Assembly (NCBI RefSeq): GCF_037042905.1 | Contig: NC_087252.1 | Location: 17,687,701 to 17,751,700, forward strand | Origin: Lytechinus pictus | Lineage: Eukaryota; Echinodermata; Echinoidea; Temnopleuroida; Toxopneustidae | Length of the DNA stretch: 64,000 nucleotides | Direction of reading: 5' to 3' | Shown: positions 46,973 to 58,249 of the stretch, one piece after another | Layout: the number at the start of each line of letters is the position of its first letter | Position numbering within the stretch: position 1 is the stretch's first letter | Notes under the pieces: model-generated | What the model saw: the letters and a program-made list of their open reading frames with translations, nothing else | Databases searched by the model: none | Told to the model about the DNA's origin: nothing | Made by a program: the position numbers and the translations under genes

Positions 46973-47785
46973 CATGTGTGGCCTTACCTTATGAAAAGTC
47001 AACTGGGTTGAACACAGTTTGTTGTAACATATGCATTAAACATCGGGATTTTCATAAAAATCAAATCAAATGAACCATGCAAGGAGGTTTGTGATAGATA
47101 TCCATAGTTACAAATTGCATTTTTTCCAATAACGTAAAAAAGAGCTTAACACATTCCACATGTTCATTCAAGCGTGAATGTTTAATTAAACGCCTTTGAA
47201 TCATTGAAGCATGTTAATTGGTCATGAACATAACGAAAAAGTTGAGAAAAGATCATTTTCAGTTACCAAAATGAAACAATACTTGCCTATGATATTTTAA
47301 AATCGTATCTTTTGTTTTCAATAAATGTTCATTGAACCGTGAAACAATGAATATTGTTGAAGATACTCTTCCCAAAAATAACTGTCGTCATATTCTATCA
47401 TTTTTATTGATAGAAATGTGTAAAAAATCAAATTATAGCAAATTTGGACTTGTGTTCATTCAACCGTAAAATTTAGCCAGAAAAGTTGTATCGTCTTTTA
47501 GAAAGTACCTTTTACAAGCCTTCTGACTATTTTTCATAAGAATGTGGAATTAGTTCCAATAAAAATGGAATCAAAGTCATGATATTTGGCTTGTGACTTT
47601 TGAAAAGTGACAATTTTGCCTTCTGACGGTGCTCACTGAAGCATGACGTAAAATACGTCCATAACATTTACTCAGAGGGTAGCCTATAAAATTACCTACA
47701 CGCTCATGTAAAAATATATTAAAAACTCGCATTGGTTCGGAAATTATTGATGTTTGTTTAAGGGGGGACTTACTTTTTTTGTTGT
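46973..47785. mobile_element. DNA element inserted in the LINE
   Basis: The right part 47625-47783 is the reverse complement of 56335-56510: GGGGGGACTTACTTTTTTTG end, TTCGGAAATTATTGATGTTT, GGTGCTCACTGAAGCATGAC. The left limit is set by where the LINE coding sequence resumes (about 46972). No transposase seen. Confidence 0.6.
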
Positions 47786-48272
47786 GTATAGTTGTGATCC
47801 ATGGAGATCTGGGGCTTCTTTTCCTACTACGCTGATTATATTGTCTTACCGGGAGACATTCATTAAATAAATTAGTCAATTTATCCATAAAATCGTCAAA
47901 AACAATGATTTACTTCAATCATATCATAAATATCACCCCAGTCTAGTTCATCAAGTATATCTTTGAATGCGTTAATATTGCCCTCAGAAAAAAATCGTGT
48001 GTATATTTTAAAGGTTGTTGAGTCTGTTGTAGAATTGGGAAATTTGCAAATATTGGGAAGTGATCCGTGATATCAGAGATGACCACTCCAGCGTGTGGAA
48101 AAGGATGCATATTGGTAAATATGTTGTCTATTAGAGTGGAGGAGTGTTCCGAAATACGAGTTGGTTTAGATATAAGTGGAATAAATGATGCCGTAAGGAA
48201 TGTTCCATAGAACTCCTGAACAAAGGAATCAGAATCATATTTTAGTAGACTAGCATTAAAATCATCTTGATT
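47786..48272 (-). pseudogene. LINE endonuclease C-terminal part and linker
   Basis: Minus strand: DFNASLLKYDSDSFVQEFY, LISKPTRISEHSSTLIDNIF, SDITDHFPIFANF (end of the AP-endonuclease domain, with the DH pair), then MDKLTNLFNECLP and SPWIT (linker). A frameshift lies at about 47890-47940. The DNA element follows. Confidence 0.8.
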
Positions 48273-48274
48273 AC

Positions 48275-48910
48275 CATCTTGATCCCATTTACAAATATCA
48301 ATCTGTAAACTAACTGGGAAATGTGGGAACAGGTAAAACCCACATGGGTCCCATATGCGTATATTACCATCTTGAGCCCATTTAGAAATGCCCATCTATA
48401 ACGCAACTGGGATATATATGAAAACAGATAAACCCATATAGGTCTCATATGCGCTTTACCATCTTGATCCCATTTAGAAATACCCATTTGTAACCCAACT
48501 GGGAAATATGGGAACAGATAGAACCAACATGGGTCCCATATGCCTATTACCATCTTGATCCAATTTAGAAATACCCATTTGTAACCCAACTGTGATATAT
48601 GGGCACAGATGGAACCCACATGGGTCCCACATGCGCTTTACCATCTTGATCCCATTTAGAAATACCCATTTGTAACCCAACTGGGAAATATGGGAACAGA
48701 TAGAACCAACATGGGTCCCATATGCCTATTACCATCTTGATCCCATTTAGAAATACCCATTTGTAACCCAACTGGGATATATGGGCACAGATAGAACCCA
48801 CATGGGTCCCATAAATTACAATATTTACCCTATTTAGAAATGCCCATCTGTAACCCAACTCGGATATTTGGGCACAGATGAAACCAACATGGGTACCGTA
48901 TGGTTTGCAC
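48275..48910. repeat. 91-bp tandem satellite, about seven copies
   Basis: CATGGGTCCCATATG recurs at 48343, 48434 (variant), 48528, 48619, 48709, 48801 and 48888 (variant), a period of 87-94 bp. Each unit contains ATCTTGATCCCATTTAGAAA and CATTTGTAACCCAACTGGGA. The unit length is not a multiple of three, so the minus-strand ORFs (MGISKWDQDG-type repeats) hop between frames and are not a gene. Confidence 0.92.
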
Positions 48911-49799
48911 ACCTGGGCCCCGTGTAGCAATACCCATGTGTTCTCGAAATGGGATTTATTTTGGGAATAAGGGCCCATATGGGACCCAAATGGGACCCAG
49001 ATGTCCGATATAAAAAAGGCATAAGCGACCAAGATACTTTGCTGTCTGGGTACTGGCGCGTGGTGGCGCGCAGCCGCTCCAAAATATTGAATATTACGGG
49101 CCAAAAAAACTTTTTTTTCGTCACGCCAAATTCAATTTTGGGCGCCGTTACGCGGCCACTATGCGCCAGTTGGGAGGTAATTTGAGTCAATGCTCGCCAC
49201 TGGCACCTTGGCCACACTAGGCGCCACAACAGCTTTGTATTGGCGCGAACTGGCGCCGGATAAGTGGACTCCTAGCATAAGCGAAACTTTAAAATAGCTC
49301 AACCATAACTTAAAGGCTGATGATGCTAACGTGATATGTTTCATGTGAACCTCCTTTTAGGGAGGTTCACATTATACAAGCTATGCTTTTGAGTGAATCT
49401 CCCATTTCCACAAATACCTTTTTTTATATTTAGATTATATGTTATAATTTGTCTACAAAATGCACCATATTTTGTTTATATATCTATATGTTAATTATCA
49501 TTGATGTTGTTGAATATGATTATAATGACAATGATTTGTTTCGTAAATATTTGTTATAAATTTTTGAAAATGATTTGTATAAATATTTATGTCATTTCTG
49601 TTGGAAATAAATCTGAATCTGGATGGGGTGCCCTGCTCCATGGAGAAATAGGCTTTATACTTTGCTCTTCCATTCTCAATCATTTTATTATTATTATTAT
49701 TTCAGATTTCGTGTTATATTGACACCTCTCTATAAAATCACTTCAATATATTGATATTTATTCTATTATTTCTTATTTATTTGTCTTTTTTTATCACAG
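48911..49799. other. Intergenic before gene 3
   Basis: 49030-49265 is GC-rich with many GGCGC motifs (TACTGGCGCGTGGTGGCGCG; TTGGCGCGAACTGGCGCCGG), possibly an unrecognised DNA element. From 49720 the sequence aligns with the region before gene 1 (12657). Confidence 0.45.
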
Positions 49800-50084
49800 G
49801 AGACATCGTAATTCAGATAGCTATGGTCTATTTGGAAGGTCGACTACGAACACACATCCGGGTCTTTTTGCAGTTATTCAGAGCTGATTCTCATGGAGCC
49901 TACCACTAAAGTTTTAAGACAAATTGAGTAACACATTTTTTTTCGAAATAAGTTTATCATTCTGTTGATCATATACTAATATATACGCAAGTCATTCTGT
50001 TGATCATATACTAATATATACGCAAGTCTTACATATTCGCTAGATGATTTTAATTTTCTGCTGAGGAAAAAAGAAACAATAATT
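49800..50084 (+). other. 5' UTR part of the TRIM gene 3 exon, with splice acceptor and a 35-bp duplication
   Basis: Acceptor-like TTTTTTTATCACAG ends at 49799. Two direct copies of CATTCTGTTGATCATATACT (unit of 35 bp, 49958-50027) lie just upstream of the ATG; paralogues 1 and 2 lack this duplication. Confidence 0.6.
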
Positions 50085-51950
50085 ATGGCGACACTTGAGC
50101 ATACCGTTTCGCGCGGTTTACAGTGTCCAGTTTGTTTGAGTATGCTAAATGATCCCAAACAACTATCATGTACACATACGTTTTGTCAAAAATGTATCCG
50201 AGATATTCTAGCGTGCTCTTTACGGAATGATTTAACTTGTCCATTATGTAGAATCAAAACAAAAGTCGCGGATGGAAATGTTGCCAATCTTAAAACTAAT
50301 GTACCTGTTAAGTCACTTGTTGATGACGTCAGGAATAGTAAACAGCTCTGTGAAATGTGTGACGAGCAATCAAGAGCCGCACACTTCTGTTGCGATTGTT
50401 GTAAGAACCTGTGTAACGCATGCCTGCAAGCTCATAACACATGGAAACCTAATCTTAAACATAAAGTAGTGAGTGTTGAAGACATCATAAAGGGTAGGGT
50501 TGTCTTAGAGAAGAAGGTTTACTGTCAAGAAGAAGTACACACATCAGATAAATATGAATGCTCTGATGTCTGCACGACATGTAATAAGCTCATTTGTATG
50601 AGATGTCGCATGCTCTACCACGAGAAAATGGGCCACGGTGTGGAAGGTATAAGAGAGTACAATTTAAGTTTCAAGAAGAGCTCTGAGTTACTTCAGAGTA
50701 AAGCAAAGTCCAAAGTGACAAGAGTCAATAATCATATGACGTGTATTGATAATCAAATCAAACGTGTCCATGATCACATTAATGCGGAAAAAGTGAAGCT
50801 TGACAAGCTTTGTGAAAAAGCTATCAAGAAAATAAAAGAGAGGAATGCAACCTTGAAAAAGCAACTAGAAGATCAGAGAGAAGAATTATGCAAGAGTTTA
50901 AATGATATGAAAATTGCTGATGAGAGGTTGGTTAAGAGTATTGAGAGTGCCAGTGATTTGGTGAGTACTAGTTTGGAGGCTCCACTAGAAGGGGATGTTG
51001 TTGCAATACGTGATGCATTGTATGGAGAATTGAAAAATGTATTACTTAGGGAAAATCCAAAGAAGAAGGTTGCTATTGATGTAGGTGATCATGCAGAGGA
51101 ACTGACGTTTACACCAAGCTGCGATCCTGATACATTATCAATGGGGGAACTGAGGTTTGTGAAATGGAAGCCGAAATGCAATGTACTACTCTCAGAGAAA
51201 GGACATATGAATGGCATAGCTGCTACAAATAATGGTATGATGGCTGTTGGTTATAGTACAAGAGGGATTGATATATTATCTACTGACGGTCTGCTGCAGA
51301 AGACAGTCATAAAAAATGTAAAGATACGTAAAGTAGGATTCCTCTCCGATGGCCGTTATGTTGTACTTGATACAGATAATGAGATATCATTGTACACATC
51401 AGATGAAGAGAGACAGGATGTTCAATTCGATACTTTAGGTAGGAGTGAAGGTGGGTATGGTGGTCTCACTGTAGACAGCAATGATCTGATTTATGTTGGC
51501 TACAGGAAAGCTAAGAAGATCCAGGTATTCTCACCATTAGGCGGCAAGGCTATGAGGGTGATACCATGCCATGGGTATGAACCTATCCAAATCAAAAGTT
51601 ATGGTGATTCGTTGATCGTCAAGCAGTTTAAGAATGCAATAATACGTATTGATAAGGACGGTAATATAATGCATAGATTATGGAAACCTTGGGAAAATGA
51701 TCTCGTTGCTGCTGTGACTAAAGACAATCCAACCCTGATTGCCTCTGTAAGACACGAGGAAGGTCTGCTCAATATCGATGAGTACACCGGTGAGCTGAAA
51801 CACATCAAGACTCTTATATCTGATTACAAGATTGAGAAACCTGAGAGGCAGTGGTATTACCTTAGACAGTTTCAATCAGGAGAGATAGTTTTCTGTACAC
51901 CGGATAGGCTCTATATATTTAACCTAGTTACTAGTAAAGTTACCTCGTAA
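50085..51950 (+). CDS. TRIM-family E3 ubiquitin ligase, RING-B-box-coiled-coil-beta-propeller (paralogue 3)
   Basis: 621 aa, single coding exon, ATG in context AATTATGG as in paralogue 1. RING C14, C17, C29, H31, C34, C37, C52, C55. B-box1 C89, C92, C102, C105, C110, C113, H117, H126 fits the B-box1 spacing exactly. B-box2 C147, H152, C163, C166, C171, C174, H179, H184, with C-x4-H instead of the usual C-x2-H. Coiled coil about 194-320. Propeller about 375-617 with six strand groups (around 383, 424, 461, 507, 541 and 598). Expected to act as a cytosolic ubiquitin ligase by family; substrate unknown. Coding and linker regions are well conserved with paralogue 2, and the frame is intact, so it is probably functional. 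Confidence 0.94.
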   Translation: MATLEHTVSRGLQCPVCLSMLNDPKQLSCTHTFCQKCIRDILACSLRNDLTCPLCRIKTKVADGNVANLKTNVPVKSLVDDVRNSKQLCEMCDEQSRAAHFCCDCCKNLCNACLQAHNTWKPNLKHKVVSVEDIIKGRVVLEKKVYCQEEVHTSDKYECSDVCTTCNKLICMRCRMLYHEKMGHGVEGIREYNLSFKKSSELLQSKAKSKVTRVNNHMTCIDNQIKRVHDHINAEKVKLDKLCEKAIKKIKERNATLKKQLEDQREELCKSLNDMKIADERLVKSIESASDLVSTSLEAPLEGDVVAIRDALYGELKNVLLRENPKKKVAIDVGDHAEELTFTPSCDPDTLSMGELRFVKWKPKCNVLLSEKGHMNGIAATNNGMMAVGYSTRGIDILSTDGLLQKTVIKNVKIRKVGFLSDGRYVVLDTDNEISLYTSDEERQDVQFDTLGRSEGGYGGLTVDSNDLIYVGYRKAKKIQVFSPLGGKAMRVIPCHGYEPIQIKSYGDSLIVKQFKNAIIRIDKDGNIMHRLWKPWENDLVAAVTKDNPTLIASVRHEEGLLNIDEYTGELKHIKTLISDYKIEKPERQWYYLRQFQSGEIVFCTPDRLYIFNLVTSKVTS

Positions 51951-52559
51951 GAATATAATGTTTCGACCTTCAAGCGCCAATTATTTTCCTACTTTACAAA
52001 TTCATCAATTCACCAGTATCAATGTTAATCGTGGTAGTTATGTTCCATTAATGTCAAGAATCAAGAATCTTAATTCATTCCATTCGATAAAATAATCACG
52101 TGTACAAAAGAATAGTAAAACGCAAAAGTACATGATATACAACCATAAACAATTCATAATTATTACACATAGAGGAGCGTAATCGAATGAAATATGGCAC
52201 TCTCCAAAAGTTAGAAAAGAATTGAACATCATTTGAGGAAGCTCTGCCCAAAGTTGTATCCCAACTGTATCATTTTTAACAGTTTCAGGCATGTCTGGTT
52301 AGGGGTTACGTAGATTTCACTACTCCTACATGAATGTTTACCATTCTTAACAAAATAGAGTTTGAGCGTTTAATACTGAAATTTCCATTTTTAGTAGAAA
52401 ATATTTGAACAAAGTAATTTCTTTCTTTGAAATTATAATTAATTTTACACATTACACATATTTCTTATTTAGAAAGAAATATGTTCCAACATAAATACAT
52501 GTGTATGACATCAAATCAATATTGAAAAGTGAAATACAACTGAATACGTTGATTATTCC

Positions 52560-52780
52560 CAGGGGCGGATCCAGGATTTTCCAAAGGGGGGGGGCAAATT
52601 TTTCCGAGGAAAATTTTAACGAGGAAATTAAAAAAGAAAAAAAAAAGGTCTTCAATTTCAAAAGAGGGGGCACACCTCTGTTTTAATGGAATTTTTACAT
52701 AACAAATTTTAATTTTGATTCTCAAGGTGGTGGTGGGAGGGACGGGCCGGGTGTACCCCCCCCCCCCTGGATCCGCCAGT
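52560..52780. mobile_element. Foldback element, GGATCC-type termini, with clear 9-bp target duplication
   Basis: GATTATTCC occurs on both sides (52551-52559, 52781-52789) and once in the empty sites of unit 2 (about 31066) and unit 1 (about 16027). Ends CAGGGGCGGATCCAGG and CCTGGATCCGCCAGT. Nine-bp duplications are usual for Mutator-like elements; that assignment is inferred. Confidence 0.88.
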
Positions 52781-53883
52781 GATTATTCCGAAAGATTAAA
52801 ACATATAATCATTTCATGAATAACGTTTACTTGCTTGATGAAGTAATAAATGCTCTATGAGATACTAGTAGACGACTGACATTGAAAACGTGACCAGTAA
52901 TGAGTCTGGTATCCTTACGTACAAATAAAAGACTTTTAAAATGTATGATTTAGGTTGAGATGGGGATTAATGTTTACAAGTCCAAAATGATGCAAGTACG
53001 TATCTTGGGGGGGATAGGCCATGACATCCTCAGAGCATAGAAACAAGGAAAAAATAAAACCTACAATCTAAGAAAATCAAAAGCAATGATTAGTTGCAAT
53101 ATCAAACAGATTGGCCTCAACAAAAAACAGTCCACAGACATCAGATCAATCCGGCTAAAATCCGGATGTTGGAAAATCCTGCCGAAAGTTTGCAAATAAC
53201 TTGACTTTTCATAGACACAAGTGGAGAGAAGCGAGTTGGTAAACATGATACACGTGACGTGATAACGTTGGCTTCCAAACTGTAGAGTAACACTTACTTT
53301 TGTATATTCTTCATCCTTACGATTTTTGGTTTGTTTAATAATGCTGGTGAGATTATTGTAAATTGTAATATAAGAAATTCATGCAAATGATGAAAATTTA
53401 CAATAACCGTAGATGATTTACAAAGGTAGTGTATATTACTTCTAGATAGCTTTTGCTTGTGTTGTATACCCTTTGGGTACTATGGTAAATGATTTCAATG
53501 CATTTATAAGTTTATTCATAATCATTTTCATGCCATATTCCTGTTATATGGCATGTTCTCGATATTATTAATAACATAAAAAAAATCGATGAGCAATGAC
53601 AATAAACATACAAGTCTAATTCGATGTCTATACAAACGGAAATAATAAGAACCTCAATTTCAATCATGACATCTCAAATCGGAATAACCTTCGCTTAAAA
53701 TGTAAAACAGAAATGTCCAATCATTTTGTTCAGAGCTTAAGAATGAAGGGAGCAATAGTGATAACATAAACCTATAATTACATGTACATATTTCGTTTAG
53801 TTATCAATAACGTTTATTGCACTTTTAGATTGCATTAAGCCGTGTAATAAATTTAATCACTTATATTTGGTTAATTTGAACTT

Positions 53884-54219
53884 CAAATGCACATGGTACT
53901 TACAAATCTTTGCCAATTCTTTGAGGGATCCACACTCATCAAGCCCTGCTTTTTATTGGATACTTTGATTTCCTCAACTTTTATTTTATTTAAAAAAAAA
54001 ATGTATAAAAGTAGCCTTCCAAACACATATGTATCGTTATTGATTCTGATTATCACATTGTTTAGTGTTTTACCGTAAACACTTATCTTGTATAGTCATA
54101 TTGCTTACATTGTATGTTGATTTGTATAGATTTGTACGGTTATTACTTTGCACCTTTGATACCATTTAATATGATGTATATAGTTGAGTTGAGAAGATTG
54201 AATAAAACAAACTTAAAAC
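53884..54219 (+). mobile_element. 5'-truncated retroelement insertion (LINE 3' end)
   Basis: An 8-bp duplication TTGAACTT flanks it (53876-53883, 54220-54227). Units 1 and 2 lack it. The right end is A-rich with AATAAA (about 54201), as expected of a retrotransposed 3' end. No RT motif remains, so the family is uncertain. Confidence 0.7.
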
Positions 54220-55363
54220 TTGAACTTGTTTTAAGATTGCCCAATCGAATAAGAAAAAAGTTCAGCTTGTTTCATACTGTTTTTCTGAAACTGTATTGTT
54301 CATTCTTCATCTCGTGTAAAACACGAAGTGTAAATTGTTGACCGAAGGTACTGTAATCATACATAGCACTTACCCTTGCTAATTCCGCAGTTATTTCGCC
54401 AAACAAATGTAGAATAAATCGACAATGCTACTTGCATTGTATCATGTTTGATCTTCTTAAATCATTCAATCATAAAACTGATTTTTCGATTTTATGACCA
54501 TCGGTTAAAAGTTTCAAATAAACTTGTAGATAGAAAATATTAGAATACAGATTAATTCGAATGGTGCCATTGAATCCATGTGTTCAAGAAGATGCTTAAG
54601 TCTCATTTGCTTTGATATATTACATGGGGTGTTCATTTCGTGAAATTTTGTTTGAAGATATTGCCTATTGTTGTATTTGTTTTCGTCATTATGTATAGTG
54701 CTTTATAAGAATTCTAATAATAATGATTATTATTAATATGATTATTATTATTGAAATGGAGACCGGCGAAAAGCGAGACTTGTAGAAACACTGCCGAATG
54801 AACGATCTTTTATAAATAAAATAAGAGAGCAAACGTAGAGCAGACATGTAAATGGTAAAAAAAATGAATTTTAGGAGATGGTGAAAATAAATTATTGTAT
54901 ATAAATAAAACATACGTCGGGAGGATTATGGGGCTTCAAAAGGCAAGGAATAAGAGAAACAAAAATGAATAGGAAGAAAGAATGACAAAATTAAAGGTAT
55001 TAGTGGGATGAAAGAAAGGGGGAAAACAACTTAAAGGTTATAAGATTGTTATCAGAATATCCTATAAACTACTGTAAAGGTGCATGGTTATATATTACAT
55101 CTTAAATATCCATAAAGGTTATCAATTCTTTTTTGATATGTGTAAAATGTTATTACGTAATTTTGCTGTTTAAGTGTAACGTTCTTAAGCTTAAGCTCTC
55201 CATCATATTCAGCGAAATTAAAAAAAAAAGAGCTATAGATAGAAAAGTATATTATGCATGGGTTTGATGTAACTCGAGACTCATGGCAGTGGTGGATTTC
55301 ATTATTAACTTGAAATATATTGCTAAAGATGTTTTGTAGTTGTTAAACTGATACAATCCTTAT

Positions 55364-55521
55364 GGGCCCCGTTTCATAAAGGACTTGCAACTGTTGTAAC
55401 TTTGCCATTATGACAACTACCATGGAAACCTTGATTACGATTGGCTGCTGAGCCCTGTTACCATGGTAGTTGCATGATGGCAAAGTTACAACAGTTGCAA
55501 GTCCTTTATGAAACGGGCCCC
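55364..55521. mobile_element. Palindromic MITE with GGGCCCC termini
   Basis: GGGCCCCGTTTCATAAAGGA at the left and TCCTTTATGAAACGGGCCCC at the right are exact complements. The arms run about 45 bp (to TTACAAC/GTTGTAA and GCCAT/ATGGC). Non-coding, about 158 bp. Confidence 0.88.
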
Positions 55522-55848
55522 TGGTGTTGATGATTTACATGAATAATAATTTGCATAGCGGTTTGTTTTAAAATTAACAACTCTTTATCTATACGATATG
55601 CCGTGTTGTTTCCCCTTGATAGAATTTCGGTTGTTCAATGCGGAGGGGGAAAAAATAAATGCTACAAAGTAATGATTACATTGTTTTTAGATATTACCTT
55701 ACATATATTATTAGTGTTATGATGAATTTTAATGACACTTTTCCATCTTTAGGTGTGCAGAAAATCATTGTTCTGTAGCTACCTAGTGTTCTGAATGTTC
55801 TGAATGTTATCTATCAAAATAGGATGAGGCAGGTCATAAGAGATCCGT

Positions 55849-55956
55849 TGCAGGAAGAGTTGCATTTAAACGCAAGTCAAAAAGTCAATCACAAGTCCCA
55901 AATGCGCGCTGTTGATTGGTTGAAAATCAAGTTGCGCATTTCTGCAACGGGCCCAA
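55849..55956. mobile_element. Short foldback MITE
   Basis: CCGTTGCAGGAAGAGTTGC at the left pairs with GCGCATTTCTGCAACGGGCC at the right. About 108 bp, inserted at the end of the conserved flank. Confidence 0.65.
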
Positions 55957-56326
55957 TATGTATTAAATGTTCTGTTTGCCTCTGTAGCTGGAAGAAATGT
56001 ATTGATTCTATTCCTTTTAGCAATTGATTGAATATCTGACAATGGTTTCTGTGTAAGTTTCTACGTATAATAATCATGATAATAGTGATTGTTTGATCAT
56101 ATTTTATTATTCTTTTAATGCTTGTGGATACTCTGTGTTTGGGAGCGGTTTGCTTGACCATTCGTTTTGCAGTATCACTTTTACTCTTATATTTTTCTTG
56201 TTATTCTGATTTGGATTTGGTTTGGGAGGTTTGGGGAAGAAACCTTGTGGGTTATGGGTTTTTTTAAGTTTACGTTTTCCATATCCAGGCAGCCTCTACA
56301 ACTTTCATCCAGCACATAGTATATAC
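55957..56326. other. Intergenic, no supported gene
   Basis: AT-rich; no partner within the window. Confidence 0.4.
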
Positions 56327-56636
56327 ACAACAAAAAAGGCCCCCTTAAACAAACATCCATAATTTCCGAACCACTGGGAGTTTTTAATATTTTTTTTACA
56401 TGAGCGAGTAGGTAATTGTATAGGCTACCGTTTTGCTGAATTTTACGGACGTATTATATGTTATGTTTCAGTGAGCACCGGCAGAATGCAAAAATTGGCA
56501 CCGATCAATCTCATTTTCCCCCAAGAGTTACTTAATGAGTGTAAAAAAATCACCTATGAAATATTATATCTCGAAATTATTCCGTTCAAAAGTTACAGCA
56601 TTTTGATGTAGGGGGGACTTACTTTTTTGTTGTGTT
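56327..56636. mobile_element. DNA element with ACACAACAAAAAAG termini
   Basis: Left end ACACAACAAAAAAGGCCCCC pairs with the right end GGGGACTTACTTTTTTGTTG. The left part matches 47625-47783 in inverted orientation. About 310 bp, non-coding. Confidence 0.72.
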
Positions 56637-56764
56637 TATTTTTTTCATGAAATATTCTCATTGACTTGTTTCTATAATTATGTAACTCTGTATTCTCTGT
56701 GTATTTTTAAATGCCGAATAAATAAGAAACAACAATGACGATGATGATGATGGTAGTAGTAGTA

Positions 56765-56959
56765 CACTCTTAAAAATGTTAGGCAACATACTGTCCACAT
56801 AACGATTAGTTAAAACTTTATTCAATTCTGAGTATTTTTAAACCAATTAGGTGTGCTTTGGGTGAAAACTACACGGTATTGGTTGAAAACTACCCAGTTG
56901 GATATTTTTGTTTAGCCAATTGTTGTGTGAACAGTATGTTGCCCAACATTTTAAGAGTG
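56765..56959. mobile_element. MITE with TA target site
   Basis: CACTCTTAAAAATGTTAGGC and the inverted GCCCAACATTTTAAGAGTG; arms continue CAACATACTGT/ACAGTATGTTG. TA on both sides (56763-56764, 56960-56961). About 195 bp. A Tc1/mariner-type non-autonomous element by target site. Confidence 0.87.
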
Positions 56960-57029
56960 TATTAATGACAATGATGATTATGATAATAATAACGATAGCA
57001 ATAACAACAATAAATGAAGATACAATTCG

Positions 57030-57310
57030 ATGATCTATGCAAGTCGCTGACATAAAGAATAAAAAAAAAAATGAGGGGAGAGAATGGAGCCGCGAGGGAA
57101 TTCCCAATTTATGTATATATCTTTGTTCTGACAAGTGATTTTTTTATGCATACGAAGGTTTTTTAAACCACATTTCTTAGGTAATAAATCCATTATTTCT
57201 ACTAAAAAGCTTCAGATCTGGATTCATTGAAAATGTTTTATATAGAAGAAAGGATGAGGTTGGAAGATTAATTTGTGTGTAGTGATATTGAGCGTGCATG
57301 ATGTCAAAGA
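57030..57310 (-). pseudogene. Decayed LINE reverse transcriptase fragment (unit 3)
   Basis: Homologous to 19385-19650 (GATCTATGCAAGTCGCTGA; AGAATGGAGCC; CTTAGGTAATAAAT; GAGCGTGCATGATGT). The minus-strand RT motif GIP-GS-L-PL is now barely readable. Its shared position shows the fragment was present before the units duplicated. Confidence 0.55.
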
Positions 57311-57339
57311 TTTGTTTAGATATAGTGACCAATTATAAT

Positions 57340-58220
57340 GGTTGAGAATTATGATGGTGTCGGATACGAGGGTGTGGGGTTGTGACAGTGGTCATGTTCT
57401 TGATGTTCTTGTAAGTGTAGTGGTGACTCATTGAGGTAATACTGATGAGTCCGATAAAGATAAAAGTGGAAGCAGCGCTCTTGATGATGATGATGATGAT
57501 GATGATGATGCTGATGATGACGATTCTGCTGCTGCTGATAATGATCATTGCGCTGATGGTGCAGGTGGTGATTGTGGCAGTGGTGGTGATTATATGTTCG
57601 TAAGGAAGAAGATAAAAGTGGTAGTGTTGATAATGATAATGGTTGTGGCGATGGTTATAATGGCGATGAAAGAGGTGGTGAATGGCGGTCGTTAATAAAG
57701 AAGATAATCATACTATGATGAATGTGATATTGCTTATTCTGACGATCAACATAGTGGTAGTAGTAAGGGCGGAGGCTGAATTGAGCATGGGGAGGTGCAC
57801 ATCCTGGGAAGGTGAAAACAAAGGGGTATGGGTGGGGCACATATTGGGGAGGTATCACTAAATTGTGGAAAATCAGCTGTTGAAAGCAGAAGGGGTACCG
57901 TTTTGCTTGCCAGTGTCTGAACTCATATGCCTCAGCGGGAGGGTGCACGTGCACCCAATCCACCCCAGCCTACGCCCTTGCTCTCCACGGAGAATTATTC
58001 TATTGTTACTGGGGGTGCTGAGCATTGTCACAGCACCCCCAGTATCAATAGATAATCCTCCCTGGGTAGGTCCATGTCATTACGTTAGTTATGATTCTTA
58101 CGATGGTGGTGATGTTTTAATGGTGTTTTGATGAAGATGCGACATCGATGTAATGGTGATGATGTCGATGTAGATATAAGAGGCTGCGTTGTTGCCGTTG
58201 CTGATGTCGTTGATGATGAT
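57340..58220. repeat. GAT-rich simple-sequence region (unit 3)
   Basis: Degenerate GATGATGATG repeats, purest at 57484-57512, interrupted at about 57730-58080 by unrelated sequence containing an inverted pair (CTGGGGGTGCTG / CAGCACCCCCAG, about 58009-58042). ORFs are repeat artefacts. Confidence 0.8.
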
Positions 58221-58249
58221 TGAGACGAAATGTTAATGAACGGCGTATG

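Larger units (their letters stand above)
45357..48272 (-). mobile_element. CR1/L2-like LINE, 5'-truncated, split by a DNA element
   Basis: On the minus strand it begins within the endonuclease (DFNASLLK, about 48270), continues to the linker, is interrupted at 46973-47785, resumes with the RT, and stops at 45616. The 3' UTR ends in TAAA repeats (45357-45376). The 5' side abuts a 91-bp satellite. Confidence 0.8.
51951..55848 (+). repeat. TRIM-unit 3' flank (unit 3)
   Basis: Homologous to 15074-19160 and 30473-35203. Begins GTTACCTCGTAAGAATATAA across the stop and ends near AGCTACCTAGTGTTCTGAAT (about 55777). It lacks the family-1 foldback element (empty site about 55670). It carries its own insertions at 52560-52780, 53884-54219 and 55364-55521. 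Confidence 0.85.

Noticed and set aside
39858-48272. A single LINE interrupted by other elements
   Set aside because: Both parts are on the minus strand, but the 5' half lies downstream of the 3' half in that direction, so two separate copies are the simpler reading.
48242-49229. Repeat protein MGISKWDQDG... on the minus strand
   Set aside because: The 91-bp period is not a multiple of three, so the frame changes each unit; it is a satellite.
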